Source: Sisyra terminalis | Lineage: Eukaryota > Arthropoda > Insecta > Neuroptera > Sisyridae | Direction: 5' to 3' | NCBI GenBank assembly: GCA_958496175.1 | Contig: OY292275.1 | Span: 4,216,001 to 4,280,000 of the forward strand | DNA: 64,000 bases | Part shown: one piece after another, positions 11,401-21,622 of the stretch | How the letters are laid out: every line of letters begins with the position of its first letter | How positions within the stretch are numbered: the first letter of the stretch is position 1 | Program-made: the position numbers and the translations under genes | Notes under the pieces: generated by a model | Told to the model about the DNA's origin: nothing | The model's database searches: none | What the model saw: only the letters and a program-made list of their open reading frames with translations

Positions 11401-11412
11401 AATCCACTGCCA
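11401..11412. repeat. Right target-site duplication of LINE
   Basis: Exact second copy of AATCCACTGCCA immediately after the A tail. Confidence 0.88.
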
Positions 11413-11470
11413 TAGCATTATTCAGTAGTGCCCGAAAGGTACATCAGTTATTAGTAGTTTGTGGTGACTA
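11404..11470. repeat. Dispersed repeat copy
   Basis: This stretch (GTGCCCGAAAGGTACATCAG, ATTAGTAGTTTG) recurs in inverse orientation at about 60505-60565 with few differences. It was the landing site of the LINE. The family it belongs to was not identified. Confidence 0.6.
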
Positions 11471-12007
11471 AAATATGAAATATTTAAAATCACAAATTAG
11501 GCATTTAATATCAATATAATAGGCAAATGTATGTATGGCAGCAAAGATAGAAAGCAAAGAATTCCATCAATTACATAAAAATGACTTTAGACGTGTGGGT
11601 CTCGCCAAAACATTTTGGTGTTTAAATATTTATAGAATATAAATGAAGGTTTAAAAGGTAAAAAAATAGACAGAAGTTGTAAGGAAAAGGGTAAAAGATA
11701 TAAAAAAAAATCCCCAAATAAACTGTTAATACCTGTCAAATAGGCAGAATAGGCCTGACACCAATAAATACGCCGTTAATTTTAAAAGTGAGTTAAGTCC
11801 ATTTCCAGAACAATCCCTCTAGTATTATCATTTTAACCATAGGAACATACGATACTAAGGAGGAGGAAATAATTGGCGTTTTTGTTAACAACTAAAATGA
11901 AATCAGTAATTTCTGAAAACTTAGCAGTTAAATAATTAGCATACTTTGTTCTAGTTACAAGAAGAAGAATCACCATATAGACCATATATTCTTGACTTTG
12001 TGATTTT
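11471..12007. other. AT-rich intergenic stretch
   Basis: No gene, terminal repeat or RNA gene was seen. A short phrase near 11793 (TTAAGTCCATTTC) recurs near 54105, which may be chance or an old repeat. Confidence 0.5.
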
Positions 12008-13310
12008 GCAAAAGTACTACCACTTATATGTACATTAAACAGGGCCAAAAATCAACCATTTTTTTTTTTTTTAAAAATACATCGATAATATTGTTCAAGA
12101 TGGCAAAAAAAAATATCGGGAAAGTTTGAGCCCTTAATATTAGTACCTGCAAAAGTACTACCACTTATATGTACATTAAACAGGGCCAAAAAAATCAACC
12201 ATTTTTTTTTTTTTAAAAATACATCGATAATATTGTTCAAGATGGCAAAAAAAAAATATCGGGAAAGTTTGAGCCCTTAATATTAGTATTAAGAGGTCAA
12301 TCATCTTTAATTTCGATTTTTTATTTGTGCTTTCATTTTTGCGTCAATGCTAGCAAACTAACATGGTTAAAAAATTCATCTGCACATATATTTATTGAAA
12401 ATTAAATTCCCTACAGAAAATGTTTCAATGAAAATTTTTGCCAGACATGCCGTTCCCGAATAATCAAGCTTTAAACATTGATATAGTTTTTAGATTTATC
12501 TTCTTTATTTTGGAATTTTGTAACTAACGAAAAAATAAATATATAGAAATAAACATTATATATTCTTAAAGGGAATTAGATGCTCTACAAAAAAGATCTC
12601 GTAACGTTTTTACATAAAATCGCTTTTTCAAAAGTTATTCACAATTAAAGTTGAATGAAATATTAAATTATTGTTTTTTTCGTTTTTAAACCAATTTTGA
12701 AAAAGTGATTTTAAGTAAAAACGTTAAAAGACCTTTTTTGTAGAGCATTAAATTGCCTTCAAGAATCTAGATAGCTCATGTCTATATATTTATTTGTTCG
12801 TTTATTACAAAATTCCAAAATAAACAAAATAAATCTAAAACTTATATCAATGTTTAAAGCTTGATTTTTCGGAAACGGCGTATCTGGCAAAAATTTTCAG
12901 ACGTTTTTTGTAGGGAATTTAATTTTCTATAAATATATATGCAAATGTTTTTTTTTTACCTTGATAGTTTGACACCATTGACACAAACATGAAAGCACAA
13001 ATAAAAAACCGAAATTAAAGATGATAGACCTTTTAGTAATAATATTAAGGGCTCAAATCTTCCCGATATTTTGTTTTTTTTTTTTTGTTACCTAGAACAA
13101 TATTTTCTTTATAATTTTCAAAAAAAAAAATTTTTGTAGAGCATTAAATTCCCTTCAAGAATCTATAATCTATATTGTTCATTTCTATATAATTATTTGT
13201 TAGTTAGTTACATGATCTAAAAATTAAATCAATTTTTAAAGCTTGATTATTCGGAAACTGCGTATCTGGCAAAAATTTTTAAAGGCATGTTTTTTGTAGG
13301 GAATTTGTTA
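12008..13310. repeat. Composite foldback F1 copy with 141-bp tandem duplication
   Basis: This is a long-TIR element of the family ending CAGGGCCAAAAAA or GACTGGGCCAAAAAA. Its arms pair around a centre near 12680: ATCTTTAATTTCGATTTTTT on the left answers AAAACCGAAATTAAAGATG-type sequence on the right. The left terminus is duplicated in tandem: the block starting GCAAAAGTACTACCACTTAT at 12008 restarts at 12149. An extra right-arm fragment (13130-13310) follows the normal right end. No coding sequence. Confidence 0.75.
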
Positions 13311-13312
13311 AT

Positions 13313-13376
13313 ATTGTAAGGCATTAAAATACAGCGGTTAAGCTACTGGATTATGTTGTACAGGTGGAAAAGTAAA
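13313..13376 (+). repeat. Short dispersed repeat next to F1
   Basis: The sequence AATACAGCGGTTAAGCTACT with flanks recurs in inverse orientation at about 62316-62375, again beside an F1 foldback. It is therefore probably part of, or a habitual neighbour of, some F1 copies. Confidence 0.6.
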
Positions 13377-14512
13377 ATTGCCCCAATTGTTGCAACCACT
13401 GGATCCATTAATTTCAAAAATTCCTTGGGCAATATTCAAAAATATAACTAAAATATAATGTTTTTAAAAGACGTCGTTTGGCGCATAAAACAAATATTAT
13501 GTTTAAGTAAGTTCTAAAGAAAACAGGAATATTCCCAGTAAGCTTCCAGTCCCTGATTAATAGCGATCTTGATATCGAATTGGCCAAAAGAATAATACAA
13601 TTTTAAAGGACACAAAATATTTAAAAATAAAAATATGTTTAGAAATATCTATATAGGTCTTTCAACTCATCAAAAGGTGGGAATTTAAGGATTTTGTGTA
13701 TGCATATGAGTTTTAACATTTTTAATGTTTTTATAGGTGTAAATCAAATTAAGTAAAATTCAATGTATACTAATTTAATTGTTAATAGTTATTGTTAGTA
13801 ATTTAATAGTTTATAATGTAGGAATATTACTGATATCAATTAATTATCGCAATTCTATTCTAGGTGGAACGAAGTTTATCCGGTCCTCTGATATATTATA
13901 AAAAAAATATTTGCATATAATATAATCAAGACCATATCAGTAGTAATGCAGGCAATTTGTAAAATTCTTTGTGTTTTAAATGTATTTAATTTTATTACCA
14001 TATACAAAAGATTTTAATGAAACCATAAAATGAAATTTGAAATTTGGTTGGTTTGTAAAAGCATTAAAAAAATTATTTAATAGTCGGTATATGAAAAATT
14101 CAAGTATATGGTCAACTGATGATATGAAATAACATAGTACAAGCTTGAAGGCCAAAATGAGAGAATGTCAGCTTTAAATATGTCGTTTAAGGAATCTGAA
14201 CCGGTTGGAGGTATTTATTATTTGTTGTCAATTATAAATACATTAACACCTTTTTCCAATTCCATAAATGAGATCTTTGAGCCTATCTTTATCTCATTAC
14301 TATATTATTTATTATCGCCAGTTGAGAGCAGGTAGAATTCTTTTCAATTTCACACCCGATTTGGAATTTATTCGGATTTGCTCACAACAGTGATCATTAT
14401 GGACCAAAGGTCGATAAAATTGAACTTTAATATTTGTCTACCTGAATTCTACCGTATAATTGAAGAACAGGTGAATCGATTTCGAAAATATTATGTTTTC
14501 AGGTACATGTTA
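13377..14512. other. AT-rich intergenic DNA
   Basis: Nothing codes here by ORF length, composition or splice context. There is no clear repeat apart from A/T runs. Confidence 0.5.
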
Positions 14513-14514
14513 GT

Positions 14515-15010
14515 TAGGGTGATTTTTTTTTTGACTTTTTTTGCTTCCATCGTGAAATTTTGTTGGAAATACCAAAAAAAAAAATTCTCTGAAAGTTTGA
14601 GCCCTTAATATTAATTATAAGTCCTCGACCAAGACGTGTAAAGATTTCCCATTGAAAATACACGGAAACTCTGATTTTTTATTTTTAACTTTCTATATCT
14701 CAGCGGCATGTCATGGGATCGCTTTTACCGAAGATGGGTTTTTCTCAAAATTAAACGCTCTACAAAAGTGCCCATTGCGACAAAGTCGTAACTCACACCG
14801 GTGAGGTAGTACGGGCCACTGAACCTGATTTTTCCATAAAATTCGCGTTTTTTTTTTGCATTTATCTTGTAAATAACAAGAGCTACGGAAAAATTATAAA
14901 CGAAAAACTTGTAGAGAATTTGATTTTCTACAAAAAAGGTCCTGTAGACCAAATCGCTAAGATCAATAGTAAACGAGATATTAAGCCTTGAATTGATTTT
15001 TCTGTGAAAT
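14515..15010 (+). repeat. Half copy of foldback F2
   Basis: The left arm of F2, beginning TTAGGGTGATTTTTTTTTTG and holding CCATCGTGAAATTTTGTTGG and the TTAATATTAATTATAAG box. It matches, inverted, the first 400 bases of the window. The right arm is missing; Helitron 3' sequence follows instead. Confidence 0.75.
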
Positions 15011-15019
15011 TTTTGCCGA

Positions 15020-15131
15020 TAATTGATTTAAACTTATTAAAATGACTTTTATTCATAAGCATTTTTTTGCTAACTTTATTTATTTATTTACAGCCATAGG
15101 TTGGCAGACAACATCTGCCGGGTTCAGCTAG
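15020..15131 (+). mobile_element. Helitron 3' terminus
   Basis: GGCAGACAACATCTGCC forms a perfect six-pair hairpin, followed by GGGTTCAGCTAG and host T at 15132. This is the canonical Helitron 3' end (hairpin, about ten bases, CTAG). The element body upstream seems to be the F2 half copy, so the Helitron either captured F2 sequence or was itself truncated beside it. Confidence 0.75.
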
Positions 15132-16190
15132 TTGATAATAAAAGTAGCATTTACAAGAAGGACGTTTAATATTAATAAACGGACATCTATAAGTTAAATA
15201 TAAATTGAATCTTAAAATTAAATATCTATGTTCTTTTTTAAGATATCGATAAGATCAGCATACTTTATTTTAAGGGTGGCCAACTCAAATGATATTTTCT
15301 ACCAGATCGCTGCCGAAAATCGGCCAGATTTCGCCCGCTTGAAGTTTCTGGCTTACCATTTGCAAGTAACTGCATACTGCAGCGACAAAGTATAATTTTT
15401 TAAAAATTTAATTGTTAATTTTTTTCTTTAATAACACCAATAAAGAAGAATAACTTCCAAAAACATCCACAATTCAAGTACAAAAGACGAGAAAATTAAT
15501 CACATTTACAAACCAATTTAAACCGTTTACGCTATCTATTATTTGTAGTCGGAAATAAATTGCGGCATTATGTCCTCCATATCAAACGTTAATGGGACAT
15601 TATCATCGTTATTATCATTATTGCCGAAGCTATTGCTATAATTTTTTTTTATTTATTAATTGCACTCCGTCAGGCTGGGCTCGCGTATAATAAACGGCGA
15701 CGGGCAAATATTTCCCATTACGAGTCAACACCATTTTTATTGCAGCAAATGTGCAATTAAACTTGCATTAATAAGAAATAAACAAATTGTTATTATCATT
15801 TCCCATATTATATGTCTATATGTGTACACCGACGGTACGTAAAATGGTTGATGAGGATAATAATATAAAAAAAAAACCTCCACTATCACCCGGCACCCCG
15901 CTTCTCCCCGTCGCTCGCATTTTCCTCGTTTTATCAGCCTTTATCGTTACAACAATATTGCGACAATGAAACATCAAATTTTTTGTATGTAAATATTAAC
16001 CATTATTCCAGTTTACTTCCTAAAAGGAGAACAAACGGAAAAGCAAATATTTATGCATTGACAAAGAAGTGTTTTTTTTGGAAAAATCATTGTCAATATT
16101 GAAATGCTTACAAATAAATTTTCTTTGTTAGAAAAATTGAAATTTTGAAATTAACTTTTATACCTGAAAAGTCTATTTTTAGGCGATTTT
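15132..16190. other. Upstream flank of the peptide cluster
   Basis: The stretch is mostly unique. A GC-richer patch lies at about 15640-15970. No ORF with gene-like features is present. Being directly upstream of the TATA box of the first peptide gene, it may contain its enhancer, but no specific site is claimed. Confidence 0.45.
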
Positions 16191-16197
16191 TTTTCTG

Positions 16198-16208
16198 TAT
16201 ATAAAAAG
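16198..16208 (+). promoter_or_regulatory. TATA box and initiator of the His-rich peptide gene
   Basis: TATATAAAAAG is a strong TATA box. A CTCATTG initiator-like sequence starts about 23 bases downstream, putting the start site near 16223. A non-coding leader and a consensus 5' splice site follow, which supports the call. Confidence 0.7.
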
Positions 16209-16222
16209 AAACATTCGACCTC

Positions 16223-16282
16223 ATTGCTAAGTTAAATCCAACAAGCCATCCAACTGTTCTCTTATCTAATTATTTTATCGAG
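16223..16282 (+). other. Predicted non-coding exon 1 of the His-rich peptide gene
   Basis: About 60 bases run from the inferred start site to ATCGAG, followed by GTAAGTAAT, a near-perfect 5' splice site. There is no ATG in it. The intron would span 16283-17282 and end in a T-rich tract followed by GCTAAG. A short untranslated first exon followed by a single coding exon is common in insect secreted-peptide genes. The same donor could in principle serve the two downstream peptide exons, but that is only a hypothesis. Confidence 0.6.
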
Positions 16283-16398
16283 GTAAGTAATACAATTTTT
16301 TTATTACTGTAAAAAATATTTGTCTTTAATTGATACTTTAAAATTTATAATAAATGGAGTGGTCTTAGGAAAGTATTTAGGTCAAGGGGGCCCCAGAT

Positions 16399-16523
16399 GG
16401 TGACGTCATAATGTGAGATTAACAAAACGGTTATAAATCAATGTTTTTCTCTCAATTGGTGACAATAGTGTGTTCTATACAATGAAAAAACATCTGATAG
16501 AACTATCACGTTATGACGTCACC
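16399..16523. repeat. Inverted repeat with two TGACGTCA sites in intron 1
   Basis: GGTGACGTCATAA and its reverse complement TTATGACGTCACC sit about 100 bases apart, with flanking bases also partly mirrored (ATGTGAGA versus ATCACG). Each arm contains TGACGTCA, the palindromic CRE bound by CREB/ATF-type bZIP factors. It could be a tiny MITE, an intronic regulatory pair, or both. Confidence 0.5.
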
Positions 16524-16844
16524 TTCTTTGTTCCTATACAAAAGTAGGCATTGGGCAGTCCATTGATTGAAGGATCAAGATTAAATTCAATCCTGTTTTT
16601 TTAACTTTGGTCAAAAATTGTCTTTATATATAAAAATTAAAAAAAAATAAGATCGTAGAACTTTCGTAGAAAGATACTAATAAATCACTAGCACCAATTG
16701 TACAGTGCTAATATAATTTAGTATGGTAACTAAAATTTTAGTATTCCTTAGTGGTTTATAAACATTTTCTGGGGTTTTCGGCACATCAATTTGCATACGT
16801 AATTGAACCTCCAATAGATCACTAGACTTAAACAATTCTGGCAT

Positions 16845-17178
16845 TCTTTATTGGGCAAACAGTGGTTCCAAACATTTTATACATCCCCCTCTTTTATAGG
16901 CAAAATAATTCATAAAATTTCTAATTCATAAGATAAGTAATTTTCTTGAAATAATTTCGAGAAAATTCACCGTGGTTAGTTTTGAAAATATTGGGTTTTT
17001 TTTTTTGGTACCCTTTATTGGGAAAATAGTGGTTCCAAACATTTTATATATCCCACCCTCCTTGCCGGCAGAATGATTCATAAAACTTCTAATTCAGAAG
17101 ATAAGTAATTTTTTCCAAATAATTTCGAGAAAATTCGCAAAATTTAGTATTAAAAATATTGAGCTTTTTTTCCTGTAC
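16845..17178 (+). repeat. Tandem duplication (two copies, about 165 bp) in intron 1
   Basis: CTTTATTGGGNAAANAGTGG followed by TTCCAAACATTTTATA starts at about 16845 and again at about 17012. Both copies continue through ATTCATAAAA, TTCTAATTCA, AGATAAGTAATTTT and ATTTCGAGAAAATTC. Several substitutions separate them, so the duplication is not recent. Confidence 0.8.
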
Positions 17179-17304
17179 TTGCACCCTTTATTTTTCCCCA
17201 CTATATCTGGGCCTTCACCTATGAGCTTAAATGTATACTTCAAGTGAATATTTTTAACAAACATGTTTTTTTTTTTGCTAAGAAAGGTTCTGCACTTGCA
17301 CAAA

Positions 17305-17460
17305 ATGAAGCTGGTTTTCATTGCACTTTCTATTGCGCTTGCACTTTTGCTAAGTCCAACTATGATTTGGGGTCATCCGATGCATAATGGTCATCATGGA
17401 CATGACCATCATCATCATGGACACGATCATCACCACCACGGGCATGGTCATGGTCACTGA
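17305..17460 (+). CDS. Small secreted histidine-rich peptide
   Basis: The 51-residue product has a strong signal peptide: MKLVF then a long Leu/Ala/Ile core, with cleavage predicted after IWG (residue 23). The mature part is about 28 residues, 17 of them His, with Gly, Asp and Asn in GHDHHHHGHDHHHH repeats and no Cys. Such tracts bind Zn, Cu or Ni ions and appear in secreted metal-binding, antimicrobial and venom peptides; which applies is unknown. The frame is open 14 codons further up, but the later ATG was chosen because it has a good context (CAAAATGAAG), starts the signal peptide, and lies 22 bases after a splice acceptor. TATA, leader exon and poly(A) signals complete the model. It is the first of three secreted-peptide genes in a row on this strand. 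Confidence 0.8.
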   Translation: MKLVFIALSIALALLLSPTMIWGHPMHNGHHGHDHHHHGHDHHHHGHGHGH

Positions 17461-17465
17461 ATAAA
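17460..17465 (+). terminator. Poly(A) signal overlapping the stop codon; second signal at 17538
   Basis: AATAAA begins in the last base of the TGA stop. A second AATAAA at 17538-17543 is better placed to give a normal 3' UTR. Confidence 0.6.
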
Positions 17466-17543
17466 AACTTATGATTTCTAAGATAAATCTTCTAGAAATA
17501 TCATCATTGTGATATCTTGTTATTTTATGATAGTAAAAATAAA

Positions 17544-18231
17544 GATCTATAGTATCTAATTGTAAAATTGAAATTGGAGTTTTGTAAGAATTTCAAGCAA
17601 AAGTGGTTGGCATCCTGCATTGAATCCAAAGTTAAAGTTCCCATTACAGTTCATGCTTAAATAAAAAGACGAAGAAATTTTTTTAGGGTTCAAAAATTGG
17701 AACAACAATAAGGGGTGAAGGATAACAATTGCTGACTTTAAACTTTAAAATTATGTGTGCACTATAATGCAGGTGAAAACAGGCTTCTTGATGCAAAATT
17801 AAAATAAAACATCTTTGTTTTTTAAATACAGTTATCGTGGGAATCCTAAAGTATATTTATCATTCAATAGAGCAAAGATAGCAAATTTTAGATCTTCTAT
17901 AAGTGATCTCTTAATTAAAAAATAGATTTTTTCGCTAACTTTGAACAGTTATACTGTGTATACAATATATAGAATATATTGCGGTCCAATTTATGTAGTA
18001 TAATCGGTCCAATTTATGTAGTATTTATTATACTACATAAATTGGACCGCGATATATTCTATATATTGAATACACAGTGATCTCGTAATGTTTATCTTCC
18101 AATTCATAAAATCAACAATTTTTATCCGAAAAACTTTGGTCTTCTTCTTCCTACTCTTTGATAGCATTAAATATAAACCGTAAAAGATCAAAAGATTTTC
18201 AAGAACTTAACAAATTTTCTTTTCGTTTTAG
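17544..18231. other. Spacer or upstream intron between peptide genes one and two
   Basis: AT-rich, with the small foldback element listed next. A TATA-like TAAATATAAA at about 18168 lies close to the second gene, but no downstream 5' splice site fits it. The stretch ends in a good splice acceptor (T-rich tract, GTTTTAG, ending at 18231). Confidence 0.45.
17953..18078. repeat. Small foldback element (126 bp)
   Basis: Near-perfect arms start ACTGTGTATACAATATATAG on the left and mirror it at the right end. Next to the left arm is a second direct copy of CGGTCCAATTTATGTAGTA, so one arm is partly doubled. The hairpin would have a very short loop. Non-coding. Confidence 0.88.
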
Positions 18232-18251
18232 GAAATAACGTTAGCGAAGAA

Positions 18252-18446
18252 ATGAAAATTCTTTTCCTTGGCACAATTCTTGTGACGATTTTGTTGATGG
18301 TTGTGTGGGGATCACCGTTGACGTGTCCCAATTGCAAATTGTCCTGCGATCCCACTTTCTGTTCCCCCGAACAAATTGAAGCATGTAAAGGCCCTTTGCC
18401 GCCCGAATGGGCTTGCTGCCATTTTTGCGGCTCAGGAATCGCTTGA
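18252..18446 (+). CDS. Small secreted eight-cysteine peptide
   Basis: The 64-residue product has a signal peptide (MKILFL, hydrophobic core, cleavage predicted after VVWG, residue 20) and a mature peptide of 44 residues. The mature part has eight Cys spaced C-x2-C-x3-C-x4-C-x7-C-x9-CC-x2-C. An even number suggests four disulfide bonds. The closing WACCHFCG resembles the CGCCxxC corner of single-domain IGF-binding-protein-like and VWC-like arthropod proteins, but the match is too short for a family call. The ATG follows a splice acceptor by 20 bases, and an AATAAA lies about 105 bases past the stop. Same strand and layout as its neighbours, which favours an effector role: venom, saliva or immunity. 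Family unknown. Confidence 0.78.
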   Translation: MKILFLGTILVTILLMVVWGSPLTCPNCKLSCDPTFCSPEQIEACKGPLPPEWACCHFCGSGIA

Positions 18447-18552
18447 ATCGACCGTAAACTTGTCCCAGTTTCCAAGTTAATCCTTGGTCCAAATACCATT
18501 TCGAAATTACATGGGTTTTTGTAAGGAAAATCAATTATTTTTGATCAAATGG

Positions 18553-18558
18553 AATAAA
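18553..18558 (+). terminator. Poly(A) signal of the eight-cysteine peptide gene
   Basis: AATAAA in a T-rich stretch, at normal distance after the stop codon. Confidence 0.65.
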
Positions 18559-18739
18559 TTTTTTTCTTCTTAATTGCGACGTTTTATTTCCTTTTAAAGT
18601 ACCAAAAAAATAAACCAATATGGGAAGATCTACAAAAATTATTTGTCAAAGTTTTGTACAAAAATTTTGATTGCATTTTCGAGAATCCATCATTGAAAAT
18701 TTCATTTACTTTAAATTAAGCAAAAAAATTAGGAGTTTA

Positions 18740-20215
18740 TACTTAAAACTTTTGAGAACCACAGCCAAAATCGGATTATTTGATTACTAATCTTTTAGAA
18801 ATAATTATTTTATTCTAGAACTCCAGACTAAAGTCTCTAATTTTGGTGATTTTTAACAAAAATGAAACTTTATAGTTGCATTACACTTTCTACGTTAATA
18901 CGGTCCTGAAACCACATTGTTACCGCTAAAATCTAAAATCAAACTATTAAATACCCATCAGTGTTTCCCAAAATGTAAAATGTGGACTTCCAGAATCGTA
19001 ACAGGAACCACAATACCCGTAATTAGTACCGAGAGTACTGCAGCTTGAATGTATTTGGTTCAACAAGTGGTCCCGAGAAATGTGTCACCTAAACAATGGT
19101 AAATTTTGCATTTTTATGACAATTAATATTTAAATTTAGGAAAGTTAAACAGAAAGTACAAATCTGAGAGTTGAAAGTTTGGGAAACACTGTTTTAGTGA
19201 ATAAAGTAATGATTATAAAGTTTATGCTCAAACACTGGTTGATTTAGCTATGCAAGCAAATTGTGCAACCCATGCAGTTCATATATTGCAACAAATATAA
19301 AGTTAATAGACAGCTGACGATTATAATTTGATACCTGCGAATTCATTTGCGTGGTATACAATTAAACGACGAATACTAAACTCTTTTCAATTGACAAATT
19401 TTTAAAACTTTAGGAAAATAATGCAATTTTTCATTTGTATAATAATGACTAAATTTAGTTCAATTTATTAGTAACGATGAAACTCTATATTTGCTGTACA
19501 ATTTTACCGTAAATACGGTCCTGTTATTGCATTGTTGCCTCAAAAAATCTATCAGTGTTTCCTAAAATGTATAAATCGTAAACAAAACCGCAACGCCTAC
19601 AGTTTGTACTAGATGTACTACAGTTTGACTGCATTTAGTTCAACAAGTGGTCCCAACAATTGGATTACACAAAAAATGACAATTTTTTTTCGACAACTAA
19701 ATATTAACATTAAGAAAATTAAACAGGAAGTAGAAATTTGGGGGTTGAAAGTTTGGGAGACCCTGTTTTAAAGAAAAGTGCAAGAATTTAAGTTTATGCT
19801 CAAGTTCATTGGCAGATTTATCTTGTCCAACAAATTGTGCAATGAGTGCAATTCACTTATGCATATAAATATAAAATTTATCGGCCGAAGAAGCTAATCG
19901 TCAGATACCTACAAATTCATTTGCGTGGTTTATTGTCAAACGGTAGAAATTTATCTTTTTTCAATTAAGAAAACTTTTTGAAAACCAGAGGAAAATGGAA
20001 TAAACCTGAGGAATTTCAATATTTCATTTGATGATTATAACTAAATAAACTTCAATTTTAGTGACAATTAAACTATGGCTGCGTTATACTTTCACCGTAA
20101 ATACGGTCCGAAAACCATGACATAGTTACCAAAAAAAATTAAGGTCAAAAAATTATAAACCTCATTTAATACATTGCAAAAATTTCCGATAACATTATCG
20201 GAAGTCTTTAAAGTA
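18740..20215 (+). pseudogene. Tandem units resembling decayed peptide genes
   Basis: Three direct repeats begin near 18740, 19370 and 19955; the last is cut short by a foldback element. Units one and two carry ATGAAACT(T/C)TATA at 18861 and 19477; in unit three the matching codon is lost. Each is preceded by a T-rich stretch, ending in an acceptor-like TTAG in units two and three, and followed by a stop within 16 codons. Unit one has a second Cys-coding patch about 100 bases later (reading QCFPKCK), matched by QCFLKC in unit two. TATA-like ATAAATATAAAA lies upstream of unit three. The layout copies that of the intact peptide genes, so I infer dead paralogs; a simple non-coding tandem repeat is the alternative. 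No intact frame is present. Confidence 0.42.
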
Positions 20216-20221
20216 TGCTTA

Positions 20222-21460
20222 TTAGACTGATTCAAAACAAAATGATAATTTTTTTTTCTTAATTATATCGAAAATATTGTTGAGAATGACAAAAAAAAAT
20301 CCTGTGAAAGTTTAAGGTCTTAATATTAACATTAAGAGGTGCCGCATCGCAAATTTCGATTTTCCATTTAAATAACATGGAAACAATATTCTCTTGCACT
20401 TTGGAATTTTATAGCTCACGTTGGTGACAATATTTCGGAATGACCAACATATATTCTTGTTGAAAATTGAACGATCTACAAAAAAGGTCTCTGTACAAGT
20501 TTTGATATATTTATTCCTTCAAAAGTTATTCGAGGTCAAAGTTGAACTAAAGAGAAATTTTAATATTTTTTCAATTTTTTGACGCAACCATCAATTTTAT
20601 GAGAAAATTTAATAGGAAATTTTTTGTAGAGCACTTTTTTTCCTATAACTTTTCTCTATAAAAGTTTTTGATATTTTTTGCAGGTCTTAAAATATTTAAT
20701 TAAAATAAAAAAAATAAGTTTTTTGTTAAAAATATAATCATTTTGGGAAAATTATTAATTTAAATCAATAAAATTACGAATATTTTCAGTTAAATGCAAA
20801 TAACTTGAAAAATATAAAAAACTTTTAAAGAGATAAGTGATAGGAAAAAAAGTGCTCTACAAAAAATGCCCTATAAAATCTTCTCATAAAATTGATGGCT
20901 GCGTCAAAAAATTGAAAAAATATTAAAATTTCTCTTTAGTTCAACTTTGACCTCGAATAACTTTTGAAGGAATAAATATATCAAAACTTGTACAGAGACC
21001 TTTTTTGTAGATCGTTCAATTTTCAACAAGAATATACCTTGGTCATTCCGAAATATTGTCACAAACGTGAGCTATAAAATTCCAAAGTGCAAGAGAATAT
21101 TGTTCCCATGTTATTTAAATGGAAAATCGAAATTTACGATGCGGTAGCTTTTAATTTTACTACCTCTTAATTTCTTGACGCAACCATCAATTTTAAGAGA
21201 AAATTTTGTAGGACATTTTTTGTAGAGCACGTTTTTTTCTATAACTTATCTCTTTATACGTTTTTGATATTTTTCACAGGTCCTAAGTTACTGGCAATAA
21301 ACTGAAAATATTCTTAATTTTATTGTTTTAAATTAATTATATTCCCTGAATTATTCTTATTTATATCACAAACTTGTAAGAGACCTTTTTTGTAGATCGT
21401 TCAATTTTCTACAAGAATATATCTTGGCCATTCCGAAATATTGTCACCAACGTCTTGAAC
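20222..21460. repeat. Foldback element F3 with extra arm fragment
   Basis: The left arm starts AGACTGATTCAAAACAAAAT, and the arms mirror each other around about 20720: CGCAAATTTCGATTTTCCAT answers its complement near 21125. Shared boxes are TTAATATTAACATTAAGAGG, ATCTACAAAAAAGGTCTC and TTCAAAAGTTATTCGAGG. A second, partial arm sequence follows (21170-21460), so this copy is rearranged. It lies directly before the third peptide gene, leaving about 150 bases of unique upstream sequence for it. Non-coding. Confidence 0.8.
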
Positions 21461-21622
21461 CTATTGAATAATAGTACGGATTTTAAGCTTCTCAAAAAAG
21501 GGTCCGTACTTAACCTGGTAGAACAATTTAAGTGGCGTATCATCTAGTAAAATGCTTTCAACTGGATATTATTGGTGTATCATTAGACACAACTAACTCA
21601 CAATTTTTTTTTTCAGACCAAA

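Noticed and set aside
17263..17304. Upstream in-frame ATG extending the His-rich peptide by 14 residues
   Set aside because: It lies in the T-rich tract before the splice acceptor, hence in the intron, and would bury the signal peptide.
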